A stretch of DNA of 64,000 bases from Podocnemis expansa (GCA_007922195.1 ML682067.1:4319372-4383371); one strand, 5' to 3'. Shown: positions 10,861 through 22,070, counted from the first letter of the stretch. Numbers and translations: made by a program. The notes: generated by a model not told the origin, from the sequence alone.

Positions 10861-11812
10861 ACCCACAGGGCCACAGCTGCTTTCCTCTTTGCCATGCTTT
10901 GGCACTGGTGGTTTGACTGCAATCGATGACAATGGGGCATACTTACAGTGCAGAAGGAAGGACAAAAAACTTCTTTAATGTGTTGCTTGATTGCCGTTAA
11001 CCCTAAAAACCCAGTATTTCTATATATGTGCTAGCCTGGGGTCCTTTCTCTCAGGTATAATAGATCATTATCTGCACAGAGAAGTTTGCTCAAAAAGACA
11101 TCCCTGAAGACTGAAAACTCTTGTTAAGTGTAGAAAGAAAAAAGGTCCTTATTATCTCAAACGCTTTCTAGAGATGCTGACGTAAATTCAAAGAGAAGGT
11201 CCTGATTTGTAAAGGTTGGGGATGTGACATTCTCCTGACTTTGTCCCCATTTGCTTGACTGAAGCTGGCTCCATAAGTTTTATCTCAACACTTGCCCTTT
11301 CTCTTCCCCTCAGGGAGCAATTGTGGGAAGGTGGCTACTTAACTGAAGAGTTACTGTAAACAAACGCTGCCTGTCCCAATTCCCTTCCCCCTTCCCTGAC
11401 CAGCTGGAGCTGCTTCCTGGGCAGGCTAGCTCCTCAGCTTGAAGAAGGTCCCTGCTCCCTTACTCCTGCCAGTTGTGTGGGACCCCCAAAAGCACGAGGC
11501 CCCCCAAAGTGCAAGGCCTAGGGCAGTTGCCCCTTTTAGCCCCTCTTAAGGACGGCTCTGGTCCTAGTGGTCATCTTCAGTAAACTGACCCTTTGAATTC
11601 TGTTGTAGTGTATTAGAATCCCAGCTGAAAATTAAAATTTACAAAGTGAGTAGGACAGAGGATGGGCCTGGGATCAGGCAAACTCTTGCCTTTTTTTTCC
11701 ATCCTAGTCTGAGATACCTACACACGAGATTTACATTGTTATCAAGAAGAAAATGCCAACAGGCTGCAGTCAGAGAAGAATCTGTGCTTGTTCTTATTGC
11801 TGAATTCTAGTG

Positions 11813-12329
11813 CAGGGTTTCTCAACCTTTCCTGGGTCACAAAAGAGCTGGATAGGTTCCCAGCTGTGCACAACACAGCAAGGCTCCCCCACAGGCCCCA
11901 ACCTGATTCTCTCCCCACATGGGCTGGCTCTGGTTCCTACAGCAGCCCTCAGCCATGCCCCTGGCCTCAGCAGCAGCCTGTAGCAGTGGGCCCAGCCCCA
12001 ACTGTGATCCCCAGCATTGGGCCATGATCCACGGCACTGGGCCTACACCTGGCCCCCAGCCCCACAATCACCCACTGAGAGAGGGAACCTGCTCCCTGGC
12101 TGGGTCTCTCTCTCCTCTGGGGCCAGGGAGCCTTTTAAATCTCCCTCTTTGGGCCACATGCCTTAGTGTGCCCCAGGGTGGGAGATTTAAAATGCTCTGT
12201 CCCAGACCAGCCCTTAGTGTGCAGGTGAGCAGAAAAGCCTGCCTCTGTTTACGTAGGCATTTAGTCTGCAGCACAATCCCACTGTACCATAGCACACTTT
12301 TGTGTCATGACAGCGCTTGAGAATCACTG
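11813..12329. mobile_element. hAT-type MITE, family F4, with 8-bp target duplication
   Basis: Left end CAGGGTTTCTCAACC; right end read inward CAGTGATTCTCAAGC. Flanks ttctagtg (11805-11812) and ttttagtg (12330-12337) match at 7/8. Interior is GC-rich; overlapping frames on both strands of up to 133 codons have no known motif and are taken as composition artefacts. Confidence 0.82.
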
Positions 12330-12337
12330 TTTTAGTG

Positions 12338-13649
12338 AATGTCAATCACAATGTGCCAGGCTCAGGATAGTAGTATCTTCAGATGGAGAAGGGCCTGAGT
12401 ATGGATTAAATTAGAAGGTAGACAAACTACATTTTTGTTGTTGTTTTGGTGGTTTTTTTTGTTTTTTTGTTTTTTTGGTCTTCTGCAAACCTTACATTAG
12501 TTGAGATACAAAATAATCATATTAGAAAATAATCTGGGTGTGATTTTGTGCTGTGCCACTAATGGAAGCAGCCAAGTGCTTAATACTCTTGAAAGGGGTG
12601 GTATTTAGGGGGCTTTAATCCACCTTTATATGCTCTTGATCTGAGCTGCCCAAGGGGCTGGATAGGTTCCTAGCATATCTTAGACCAGCCTTCCCAGCTA
12701 CTCTACCATAGCACTGCCCCAAAACTTTGCAGTGCTGTGTATGGCTCCTTCCTTGACACTTGTCTGTTGCCCAGGAGCATTCAGTATGGCCTAGCTTCTG
12801 AGGGTGTCTTTGGTCAGTAGCCTTCTGGCTGACTATCACAGTACCTTAGTCATGGGAATCCCTAGACTTGCTTTAAGACAGACTTAAGAGCCTGCAATGA
12901 AGCCGAGGATTTTACCCTGTAATTTAAAGAGCTTAATTTATTACACCATTTCAGTGAAAACTGGAGAATGCCTAAACATTTCAGTTTGCTTTGACTGCAG
13001 CACTGCTCAGAAGTTCCCCAGAGATTTGGCATGTAACAACAATAGCAACTAATATTAAAAAAAAAAAAAATTCACTGCTCAAAACAATGTGTAATGCTGA
13101 TACTTAAAACACACTCGATAACCTTAAAATGGATAGCAGTCGCTATAAGCACCTATGGTTAATTTCATACCAATCTGAGGGTGTTGTCAAATAAGAAGAA
13201 AAATTATAGTGGTGTTGTGGAAATAGAGCAAGTGTATTCCTTTTCCCTGCTGTGGCTATGTCATCGCTCCAAGGTTCTTTCCCTTCTTCCTCCTATCTTC
13301 TCCCCTTTGCCACCAAGAAGTGTGTAAGTGTGAAGAGGGGTTAATTTTTATCAAGTCTTACTGGCAGGGATTCATGGTTGGATCAATTATGAGAGTTTTA
13401 AAATGAAGAATTGGATGCTGAGAGTACGTAAAACCTGTGCTATTGACTTGGAGTTTGTGTCTTCATTATCCATTTATATTGACTGACACCATTTGTGATA
13501 TCCCTTTTCCGGAAATGTGAATTTAACATCTGCAATATACTATGCCCCTGAGGCCCTTAATCTGAAAGATGGACATACAGAAAATTGGAAACTGAGTGTG
13601 TGATGTTCCAATGTGTGCACACATTTGAAAAGAAAGAAAAGCAAAAAGT
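12338..13649. other. Stretch with no recognisable gene
   Basis: Low-complexity T/G run at 12,432-12,478 and a poly-A run at 13,058-13,071. No other structure recognised. Confidence 0.5.
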
Positions 13650-13664
13650 TCTTCTTTGAGCACT

Positions 13665-13812
13665 GCTCGGATACATTCCGAAATAGGTGTGTCTGTGCCA
13701 GAGTGACTGATTGGTTGGAACTTTTTGCCCTAGCCTGTCTGAAGAGCGCAGGCAGCCACTGCCCCCCCTGCCACCCTGTGGCTATATATGTGGCCGCTGC
13801 CCGGCCCTTCCC
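13665..13812 (+). repeat. DIRS left inverted terminal repeat
   Basis: About 145 bp matching the reverse complement of 20,800-20,950 with moderate divergence. It includes a TATATA-like box (gtggctatatatgtgg) at 13,779-13,793 that may be the promoter. Confidence 0.75.
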
Positions 13813-13889
13813 CAGTTTCATGTCTTCTGCCTTCGCGTCGGTTGTGGAACTGCCCGCTCCTTGCGCTTTGCAAGCAGCCTGTCCTTCAT

Positions 13890-15420
13890 TGCTTTATGAG
13901 CTTTTTGCCCGACTGGGAGCACCTATTTGTGGACTTAGTTCCACCAGAGAAGGTTTCCCCTCTTGGGCTGGAACATCGCTCTACTCTGTTGTCCGCCTTG
14001 TTGGGGTTCAAACCCTGAGCTGAATGCGGCAAGGCCTTCCTGCGGGACGATCCCGATGAGAAGTGTCTCTGGTGCCTGGATGAAAGCCATATGGTCACCG
14101 CATGCTCCATCTGTCTGTCCTTCAAGACGAAGACAATCAAGGACAGGGAGCAAAGGCGCCATGCCCTGCCCTCTGAGCAGGCTTGGCACTCCTCTCCCGA
14201 GGCTTCAGGACCTCCTGTGGCACTGCATGCCAGTTCAGCACCAGAACCTGCTTGGTACTGCACCGACAGGGGCCACAGGACAAGCTCAGTACTGACCTCG
14301 GTACTGCAGTGCCGACACAGCCCCGCGTCCGGTTGCACTTGACCCCTGTACCGCAGCGCCATCATAGCCCTGCGTCTTCGACACAGGGCTCTCCCTGGGA
14401 CCGATCGGGGTCAGTGTCAATCCTGATAACCCTGGAGGCAGTGGAGGCTGCCAGCGCACTCCTCCTGCTGCCTACACTTCCCTCACCGGTGCTGGTTAGA
14501 AGGGGCAAACCAGCCTTCATGTCAAAGGCCTGGGCCCAACACAAGCGGCACGGTTCTTCTTCCCCACCACAGGCCCTGGGCTCTGAAGCTCCAGAGCCTA
14601 TCACCCCTTTGGGTCCTGGCACCTTGGAGCCATCCCCACGGCAGCATATCGCCCTGCCATCTCTGGTACCACCCCGTGGGTCCCGAGATGCTTTCCCCTG
14701 TTCCAGGCCAGGGGAAGGGGCTTCAAAGGGCTCTAAACAGTCTCAGCGCCGGGTCTCAGCACCATTGCCCTTCTGGTACTGCCCTCACGAATGGTCACTG
14801 CAAGATGGCCTCTGCGACCCCACCGGTACCACCCCTGGCACCGGGGAGAGCCTTAAACCCAGTCCCGTCTTCTTACAAGGGCGATTTGTTGGCACATTTT
14901 GATCTCCTCCGCTGCATCTCAGCCCACATGGGGATGGAGGTCCAATCATCTGAGGCACCCTCCGATGCTTTATTCGTCCCGGTGTTGTCCTCGGCAGAAC
15001 CAGTCATGGTTCCCCTTCATCCTACCGTCTGGGATGTGGCCTCATCCTGCTGGCAAAACTGTGGTGGAGGTGGCCTTAGGGCCAGGACAGACTCCCCACG
15101 ATCCCCTCCTGACATCAAGGGATGCGAGGGAGTTACAGCTACTGGGATGGACAGTATACTCTTCCTTGGCCTTCCAGTTGTGGGTCGTGAACAATCAGGC
15201 CCTAAGAAGCAGATACATGCTGGACGTGTGGGACTCAACAAACAGATTCAGACATCTACTCCCACCAGAGGCCAGGGAAGAGTACGATGCCTTCTTGGAG
15301 GAAGGTAAAATAACCTCTTAGGACCTCCTTTTGTCAGCCTTGGATGTGATGGATACAGCAGCCTGCACCATGGCCTCAGCAGTTACCCTGCACTGTGCAG
15401 CTTGGCTGACCCCCACCCAC
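13890..15420 (+). pseudogene. DIRS gag (ORF1), decayed
   Basis: The N-terminal region has the Cys/His cluster also seen at the left window edge: AECGKAFLRDDPDEKCLWCL, then HMVTACSICLSF near 14,020-14,125, possibly zinc binding. A Ser/Pro-rich middle follows. The C-terminal domain at about 15,120-15,410 reads NNQALRSRYMLDVW, EEYDAFLEEGK and, after an in-frame stop at 15,319, ALDVMDTAACTMASAV. I recognise this as the DIRS Gag C-terminal domain, the one from which vertebrate LAP2-alpha is known to derive. Stops near 14,016 and 14,341 and a frame change near 15,100 show it is dead. Gag would package element RNA. The 210- and 239-codon frames here are pieces or shadows of it. Confidence 0.8.
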
Positions 15421-15881
15421 CCCTTCTCACCAGTTACTGGTGAGGACTTAATCCTCACCACCACAACTTGAGTCTGAAACCCACCTGGGGGACCTTCCCG
15501 GCAAGGCCCTCCCCTGTGCATCTGCCGGGAGGGACCCTGACCAGTCCATCAGTACTACTGTTTACATTTACAGCCATGCTGTCAACCATCCAAACTCCGC
15601 CGTGGACTGCCCTCTGCCTTGGTACCATTCCCCTGAGCTGACAGACAGCCTTCTCCCTCTCCCTCTGGGTGAGGGAGGATTGGTTCAGAGGTTAATTAGC
15701 CCTTTTTTTTTAGTAGGATTGAGATTGGACATATATTTATACTCCTGCCGTTTACCCCCAATACCTGAGGGGACTTTATAGCGATCACGTGGGAACGTGT
15801 GGCCAAAATCCAGTGGACATCCCTTAGAGGTGGTTTTTGGCTCCCAGGGAGCTATTGCGCCCTGTACACAGTGACTCCCTT

Positions 15882-15913
15882 GGGTTAGGATTAGGATTAG
15901 GGTTAGGGTTAGA
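15882..15913. repeat. Short telomere-like repeat (TTAGGG variants)
   Basis: GGTTAGGATTAGGATTAGG followed by GTTAGGGTTAG: about five vertebrate telomere-type units, two of them with the variant GGATTAG. It lies between the DIRS gag remnant and the LTR-like block. Confidence 0.8.
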
Positions 15914-16029
15914 GAGACATAAGGGTTCACGGAGCATACTCCAAACACCGAAGAGTGTATCGCCTGTCGATCCCAACTCCGAGCCAAATGGGGCCCTCCC
16001 ATTTACTGTGATTATTTCCATACCAGGGG

Positions 16030-17092
16030 TGTCACTGTTGGGGAATATTTCTTGCTTCGATTTTCTGTATTTGTTCTGTGTAAGAGAATGTGTTACTACA
16101 TTTGGAGTGTGTTAGTGTCCGCCGGGTATACTTACCTGTGATCCTCCCCAGAACTGGACTAAGCTGAGTACTTTAATGATTGGCAGCCACTGCTGGCAGG
16201 CAGCCAAGGACTGTGAAGTCTGCCCAGCAACACCCTCTGACTCAGGGAGCAGCCATGCTTTGCTTAGCAGGCCGTGCGCAGACAGGCAAGGGCCGTGGGC
16301 AAATAGCTGAGGGCTGTGTGGAAAAAGCCTAGAAGGTTCGCCATTGTACCTAATGGACAGTATTTTGGCGCGAATGAGGGCGTCCTGATTGGCTACAATC
16401 CGTGGTATGTAAGAGGACTCCTGAGACAAGTGCGGGGGGGGGGGTATGCTGTGAGTACTGAGGAAGTGAGAGGGAGTTGCTGAGGAGAGAGAGAGTGAGA
16501 GAGAGGTGATGTGAGAGGGAGTGTGTGGTTTTGTTAAGGTACAGAGCCTCAGAGATTAGCTCCTAGTAGGCTGAAGAGGACATCGTCGCTGAAGTCCCTG
16601 AAGACACAGGCACTCTTTTGAGCTTTGGACTCAGCCGTGGATTGAGCTCAGCCTGCTCGGACGTTGTTCTGGGGTGAAAAGACTTTTGGTACAGGCCTGG
16701 CTAGAAGTAGCCCAGAAGCAGACGTGCCAAGCCTGGAGGAGTGGACAGAGCCCAGGAGTGGTGTGGGACAACCCTGGAGAACCAGACAGAGCACGAGAAC
16801 AGCGCCCTTGAGGCGAAGAACAATAGTGAGACCTCAAAAGGGGTTTCCTCGATCTGGGAAAGAGTTGTGGGAATTGTCTGGGATGTTTTTGAGGGATTGA
16901 TGTGTTACTTATTTGTTGATAGGAATAAGTTTATGACTGCCATGTCTCCTGTTTTACCCCTCCCCTCACCTTCCCTTCAATAAATGTTGAATGTGTTAAA
17001 TACATGAATAGCCTGGTCTCTTGCGATTTCATACAGAAAGCACGTGATTGTGGGATGACAGATGTCCGGAGGGTCAAGAATCTGTGCAGGGG
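16030..17092 (+). mobile_element. LTR-like block (family D), borders uncertain
   Basis: Promoter-like features sit in order on plus: CCAAT-type sites (gattggcagcc 16,178; ctgattggctac 16,387), GA-rich tract 16,460-16,515, then AATAAA at 16,979 followed by a GT-rich tail. This is the U3-R-U5 layout of an LTR. A possible 4-bp duplication gggg flanks TGTCACTG at the left and ...CTGTGCA at the right, but a G4 word is weak evidence. No coding region is attached. Confidence 0.5.
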
Positions 17093-17730
17093 ATAAGGGT
17101 CCAAATTCAAGTGGAGCAGTGTGCAATAAATTTTCCCCTAACATCACTCCTACCCACCTCCCCGTGGACAAACTCCTACTGCCCCAACCCCCCCCAACCG
17201 GGTGGTCAGAAACTCCCTTGTTTCTTTTCCATCCACCCCCCCTGCCCCGGAAGTTGGGGGCAAGGGAAGGGAACTGCCCCATCCTTCTTATGCGCCACCC
17301 TAACCAACCCCTTTCTGATTGTCACTACCGGGTTTGGATTAAACATAGCTCACGTCTGATTGACCCCATCCAAGGTCCTAAAGTATGTGCCTCCGGCTTG
17401 GGATACGGCAATCCCTTCCTGAACCCATACAGCAGGGACATTGCTTTCACCTGTCAAGTACCAGACATGCAGACCAGAGCCTGTCTAGGGACGCAGGCCT
17501 TTGATAACTTGCGTGTAGGCACCATGCCAGCGATGAAACCCCTACACTCGCTGCTGCCAATTGGTTCCCAGTGTGGTGAACAACTTGCTGAAGGGTTGCA
17601 CCAACTGGGCCCCCACCTCGTTTCTACCTACCCTATGAACAGTGGCTCCTCTTTCCTCCCCAGGCCTGTCATTCACAGCTACCCGGGATGCGCCATGAAA
17701 ACCAAACATCCATACATGGGGTTCCTTTGA
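17062..17730 (+). pseudogene. Open frame of 222 codons, unidentified
   Basis: I do not recognise it. The predicted protein is Pro/Ser/Cys-rich with segments such as CASGLGYGNPFLNPYSRD and IHSYPGCAMKTKHPYMGFL, no signal peptide or membrane span. Its first ~10 codons overlap the LTR-like block, so the true start may lie later. An envelope-like origin in a retroviral element is imaginable given nearby LTRs but nothing specific supports it. It ends just before LTR A copy 1. It could also be a chance frame in GC-richer DNA. Confidence 0.3.
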
Positions 17731-17858
17731 CGAGGGGACCAGTATTACTTTTCCCTCCTTGTTCTCCCCATCTTTAATGTACCCATTCCCTCCTGCTCAA
17801 ATTGAGGGCTCTTGGGCCATGGCCTTCAGAGGAGATGAGGTAATAATACCGATGTTCC

Positions 17859-18870
17859 TGGTGATGCTGGCTGGGTCTAGGGGACTGTGTATGATTATTT
17901 TTCATATTGATATTTCATATTTGCAATAATCCATATGTGATATACCATGTTTGTTATCAATAGGAAGGTTGTAATATGCTAGGAATGATTATGTGATTTA
18001 TATGTTAGGTATCATATATTTGTAACAGAATCTAGGAATCTTATTTGTCTTATGTATGTTCCAAGTTGTTTGAGCTGAGGCAATCCCAGACTGGGCCTCT
18101 GCAAACTATTGTCCTGTTAATAGCCCATCAGGAGGTGACTCCCAGCTACAGTGGCCCCAAGAGGCAACCTGTTTGACCAGTTACCCAGACTGACCATGTG
18201 GCCCACCTCCATTTTGATCTGGCAAGGACTCTGAGATAAAAGGCAATTGCCCATTCTCCATTTTTTCTTTAGTCTTTATTCTTCAGCCTGTCTGCAACAG
18301 ACACCCTCCTCTGGAACTATTCTCCTGGGACTGAACAAAGGACTGAGACCCACCCAGCTGCTGCTGCTGCTGGGTGCACACCAGAGGAGTGGGACTACCC
18401 TTCAAACTACAGGATCTTCAAGGGTTTGCTTTCTATGGGCTCTAAATCATTTGTATGTATGTGATTCACTTTGACTCTTTAACATCTCTCATATGTTGTT
18501 TGTTTTCTTTTTATATTAAACCTTTAGTTGTAGTTACTAAAGAATTGGCTGGCATGGTATTTTGGGTAAGATCCAAGCCTTTATTGTTCTGGGTGATGTG
18601 GCTGGCCCTTTGGGGTCAGAAAAACTTATTTCTTTAACAGACCTAGTGGCTGTACTGGGGCCCGGTGACTGGAATGCAGTAAAGGGATCTGGGTATACTA
18701 TATGGTAGCTTCTTGATATCCTTTGTGGGGGATCAGAAACATTGTTTGTGACTGGTTGGGGGAGTTTATCTCCAGGTAACCCACCAGTGCTGGGAGAATC
18801 TGCTCTCCTTTTTGCAGCTTGCCCTGATCTTTGCGTATTCAGGTGGTTATCCCAGGAGGCCTGGGTCACA
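17859..18870 (+). mobile_element. Solo LTR, family A, copy 1
   Basis: Starts TGGTGATGCTG, ends GGGTCACA, with ttcc on both sides (17855-17858 and 18871-18874). Internal order: TATA box in gactctgagataaaaggc near 18,228, then ATTAAA near 18,517 before a G/T-rich tail. Copies at 21,027 and (inverted) 28,503 follow the same sequence. No coding sequence attached. It interrupts the DIRS interior. Confidence 0.78.
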
Positions 18871-20640
18871 TTCCTCTCCCACCCCTTTGTCACTTGGTCA
18901 GAGCTGAACACACTCGTCTCTCTGCCCTCCTCTCCAATCTTGCAGTCAAAGCTTCCCGGTCAGTTCAGTGGGCAGGCAAGATGTCTTGATCCTCAGAGAC
19001 AAGGGTCTAAGGCCTGTGAAGGGCACCCCCAGCTGGGCTCCACTCCCGAAAGTGGGGTACTAGTCTGGTCCCAGTCATCAACTTATCTAACCAGTGGGGT
19101 CCGTCTCGTAGCTCCTCCCTGGGGATAGCCATAGCCCTATAGTTACCCCAACCCAGCTCCGGGACAACTGGGTGTCTTGGGGGTACAACTCCCTCTTCCT
19201 CATCATGCTCTGGAGGTCCTCTAGCCCTAGTAGTCACTACTTGTTTTATGCTCCCGTTCCGGGTGACTTCTAGGGGTCTTTCTCACTGGATAGACCTCAT
19301 ATGATGTCTGTCCTGAGATTCCATCCAGGCACAGGAAATTCGGGAGCTAGCCGTCCTGTGATGGAATTCACTCTCAGGGTAAGATCTAATGACAACAGTA
19401 GCATGCTTGTAGTAGACGCTTCAGATAAATCAGAAGTCTCTTGAAGAGATGGCAAGATGTGTGCCTTCGGGTGGCTGAACTTTACACCATTCCCACAGAG
19501 GACACTGTTTTCTCCCTAGGGGCCCTTCCTTCAGGAGCCCCAATCCTGATTTACACCTCTGCGCGTTGCCAGGCCTAAGGTCAGCGCCACACCGGTTGGG
19601 TTCTCTCCGGTGTTACCAGGTCACGCAAGCCAATGGAAGCCTACTCCTGTAGGTCATGGAGATCTGGCACCCGGGTTTACCATACTGATGAGCCTAATCT
19701 TGGGTGCCGTTTCATTGCAATTAGCTCTTCGCCCCTATACTCCCTCAACCGTGTGCCACCCGCTGAACTTGGGAAGGAAAGGGGGGAGATGATGATATCA
19801 CTCCCTTATGTCTTCACAAGGCTATTGTTACTGACAGTCCTCTTCAACAGGGACTGCCACAGCGTCATCAGTACGCTCATGTAGACCTGGGATATATTCA
19901 TCAGGTTCATGAAAGTTTCTTTCTGGTCTGCCCGTATAAGGCTGTTGGGTGGGTTAGACACCTTCCCTTCCCCATACTGATCCGGGTGCTTCATTTCCAA
20001 ATGCACCTGATCAGGTCGTCAGCTGCTGCCTCTGGCTACTTGCACTTCCCCCTTTCTGTCTAGGGTGAAATAACTCTCCTACTCCCTAATCACTTCTGGT
20101 AGTCCATCCCTTCTTTGGATGCCAGGCGCACCAGATTCATGTTCCCATCAGGCTCATGGGCCGCAAGTACACTACACTACCAGACTGAGGGAAACATGGT
20201 TTACCTTATTGCAGTGTCGGTACCCACCACTCCCAGCCCAACAGCCCTGTGGTCCTCTATTTTCCCTATAGGAGGTGTTTACTTGTGTTGCTGCCAGAAC
20301 ACTGATCCCTCTGGCACTCTCATGCCTCTGCCAATATGCTCTCAGGCTGAGTAGTTAGAGGCGCATTCCTCAGCTATAGCCACGATACGTTGATATCATG
20401 TGTATGCATAAGATGACCTCAGGCCCTCCTGCGCAATCGCAACAATTGGGGCTTGGACAAACTGGGCCTACTTCTCTCCACTGGGTTAGGTCCTGCAATC
20501 CCAGGTTACCCTTGCCTGCATGATTATCCTTTGGTCAGTCCCTTAGACCTCGAGGACCTTGCTCGTTGGGCAACTACCCAAGTCGGAGATATGCTGTGCT
20601 GAAGGTGGAAGAGCCAACTCCACCCACCCTCCATAGGCAT
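18871..20640. other. Unidentified interior of the DIRS copy
   Basis: Frames on both strands are broken and short. On plus, 19,633-19,884 and 20,115-20,354 stay open for about 80 codons; on minus, 19,007-19,237 and 19,806-20,006 stay open for 65-76 codons. I could not match any to DIRS reverse transcriptase (no LDDW-type motif), RNase H or tyrosine recombinase. Taken with 15,420-16,030 and 17,093-17,858 this is about 3.1 kb of sequence of unknown origin. Confidence 0.5.
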
Positions 20641-20985
20641 GGCTATCAGTCACCTATTTCTGAATGTATCCGAGCAGTGCTCAAAGAAGAACGGTGGGTA
20701 ACTTACCAGTAACCGTTCTTCTTTAAGATGGGCTGCTCAGATTCATTCAGATCCCTGTCCCCGTCCCCTTATCTGGAGTTGGCGACTCCTAGGAACTAGG
20801 GAGGGGCTGGGTGGCGGCCACAAATATAGCCACGGGGTGGCATGGGGGACGGTGGCCACCTGCCCTCTTCTGACAGGCTAGGGCAAAAAGTTCCGACCAA
20901 TCAGGCATTCTGGTGTGGAGACACCTATTTCTGAATGAATCCGAGCTGCCCATCTATAAGGCCGATTACTGGTAAGTAACCCACT
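20641..20985 (-). repeat. DIRS right terminal structure: internal complementary region and right inverted repeat
   Basis: 20,650-20,735 carries cgagcagtgctcaaagaagaacgg followed by a short palindromic junction (accgttcttctttaagatggg). 20,800-20,950 is the inverted copy of 13,665-13,810. Known of the family: the internal complementary region templates the joining of DIRS ends during circular replication. Confidence 0.7.
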
Positions 20986-21026
20986 GTTCATGTCAGTCTA
21001 AGAATAGCTTACAGTGATGTGCTGCC

Positions 21027-22065
21027 TGTGATGCTGTCTGGGTCTAGGGGTCTGTTTACCGTTATCTTTCATATTAATATTTCATATTTGCAATAAGCCA
21101 TATGTGAGATACCATGTTTGGTGTCAATAGAAAGGCTATAATCTGCTAAGAATGAGTATATGGTTTATATGTAGGTAGCATGCCTGTATTAGAAATTAGA
21201 AATCTATTTCTTTTATGTGTGTTCCAAGTGATTTGTTCTTAAGGCAATCTCAGACTGGGTGTCTGCAAGACTATTGTTCCTCTTGATGGCCCCATCGGGG
21301 GGGGGGGGTTCCCAGCTAGATGCAGTGGGCCGAAGAAGAAACCTGTTTGACCAGTTACCCAGACTGACCTTGTGGCCCAACTCCATTTTGATCTGGCAAG
21401 GACTCTGAGATAAAAGGCAGGGGACCCATTTCCATTTTGTCTTTAGTCTTCAGTTAAAAAAACAACAAGGAATTGTGTGGCACTTTAAGACTAACCTGCA
21501 ATCAGCACTCTCCTCTAGAACCATCCTTCTGGGACTGAACAAAGGACTGAGACCCACCAAGCTGCTGCTGCTGCTGCTGGGTGCACACCAGAGGAGTGGG
21601 ACTAACCTGCAAACTACAGAATCTTCACAGATTTGGTTTCTATGGACTCTAAATCATTTGTATGTATGTGATTCACTTTGACCCTTCAACATCCCTCATG
21701 CTTTGCTTGTTTTATTTTTTATATTAAACCTTTAGTTGTAGTTACTAAAGGATTGGCTGGCAGTGTGGCATTTTGAGTAAGATCCAAGCCTATATTGTTC
21801 TGGGTGATGTGGCTGGCCCTTTGGGGTCAGGAGAACCTGTTTCTTGAGAGACCCAGTGGCTAGAGGGGACCATAGGAGCTGATGTACATAAAGGGGGCTG
21901 TTTTATTTTGCTATACTTGGTGATGACCAGAGTGGGGAATCAGAAGCATGTTTTGTTACTGACTGGGAGACTGGTTTAGGTACCACCCATCAGTAGTTTA
22001 GGGGTTTTGAAGCTTGCCCTGATTTTGGCACATTCAGAAGCTTATCCCAGGAGGCCCAGGCCACA
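21027..22065 (+). mobile_element. Solo LTR, family A, copy 2
   Basis: Starts TGTGATGCTG, ends GGCCACA, flanked by ctgcc (21022-21026) and ttgcc (22066-22070), 4/5. A G run at 21,299-21,309 and a (GCT)n run near 21,561-21,578 distinguish it from copy 1. At 21,452-21,500 copy 2 has an extra ~45 bp (aacaacaaggaattgtgtggcactttaagactaac) that is a PLE terminal fragment absent from copy 1. Confidence 0.78.
21452..21500 (-). mobile_element. Penelope-like terminal fragment inserted in LTR A copy 2
   Basis: caaggaattgtgtggcactttaagactaac is the outer PLE terminal sequence seen at 35,555-35,590. Comparison with LTR A copy 1, which lacks it, shows it is an insertion of about 45 bp. Confidence 0.6.
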
Positions 22066-22070
22066 TTGCC

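Larger units (their letters stand above)
9423..11560. mobile_element. hAT-type DNA transposon, family F2, host of nested insertions
   Basis: Left end CAGGGCCGTCCCTAG and right end (read inward) CAGAGCCGTCCTTAAG are inverted repeats. They are flanked by gtcctaga (9415-9422) and gtcctagt (11561-11568), 7/8 matching. Subterminal gggccc-rich stretches occur on both sides. Between about 9,490 and 10,060 two later elements are inserted. No transposase frame is recognisable in the remaining ~1.5 kb, so this was a non-autonomous or badly decayed copy. Confidence 0.8.
13650..20985 (+). mobile_element. DIRS-type retrotransposon copy with inverted terminal repeats, interrupted
   Basis: The left end at 13,665-13,810 (ggatacattccgaaataggtg ... 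tttttgccctagcctgtc ... gtggctatatatgtggccgc) reappears inverted at 20,800-20,950. A third, partial copy of the outermost part (tgaatgtatccgagcagtgctcaaagaagaac) lies just inside the right end at 20,655-20,690. Inverted terminal repeats plus an internal complementary region near the right end are diagnostic of DIRS elements. Gag follows the left repeat. Two LTRs have inserted later (about 16,030-17,092 and 17,859-18,870). Subtracting them leaves about 5.3 kb, a normal DIRS size. The reverse transcriptase, RNase H and tyrosine recombinase genes expected in the interior were not recognised. Confidence 0.75.

Noticed and set aside
14183..14902. 239-codon plus ORF
   Set aside because: Lies in a different frame from the recognisable DIRS gag segments on either side; treated as a shadow frame in GC-rich DNA.
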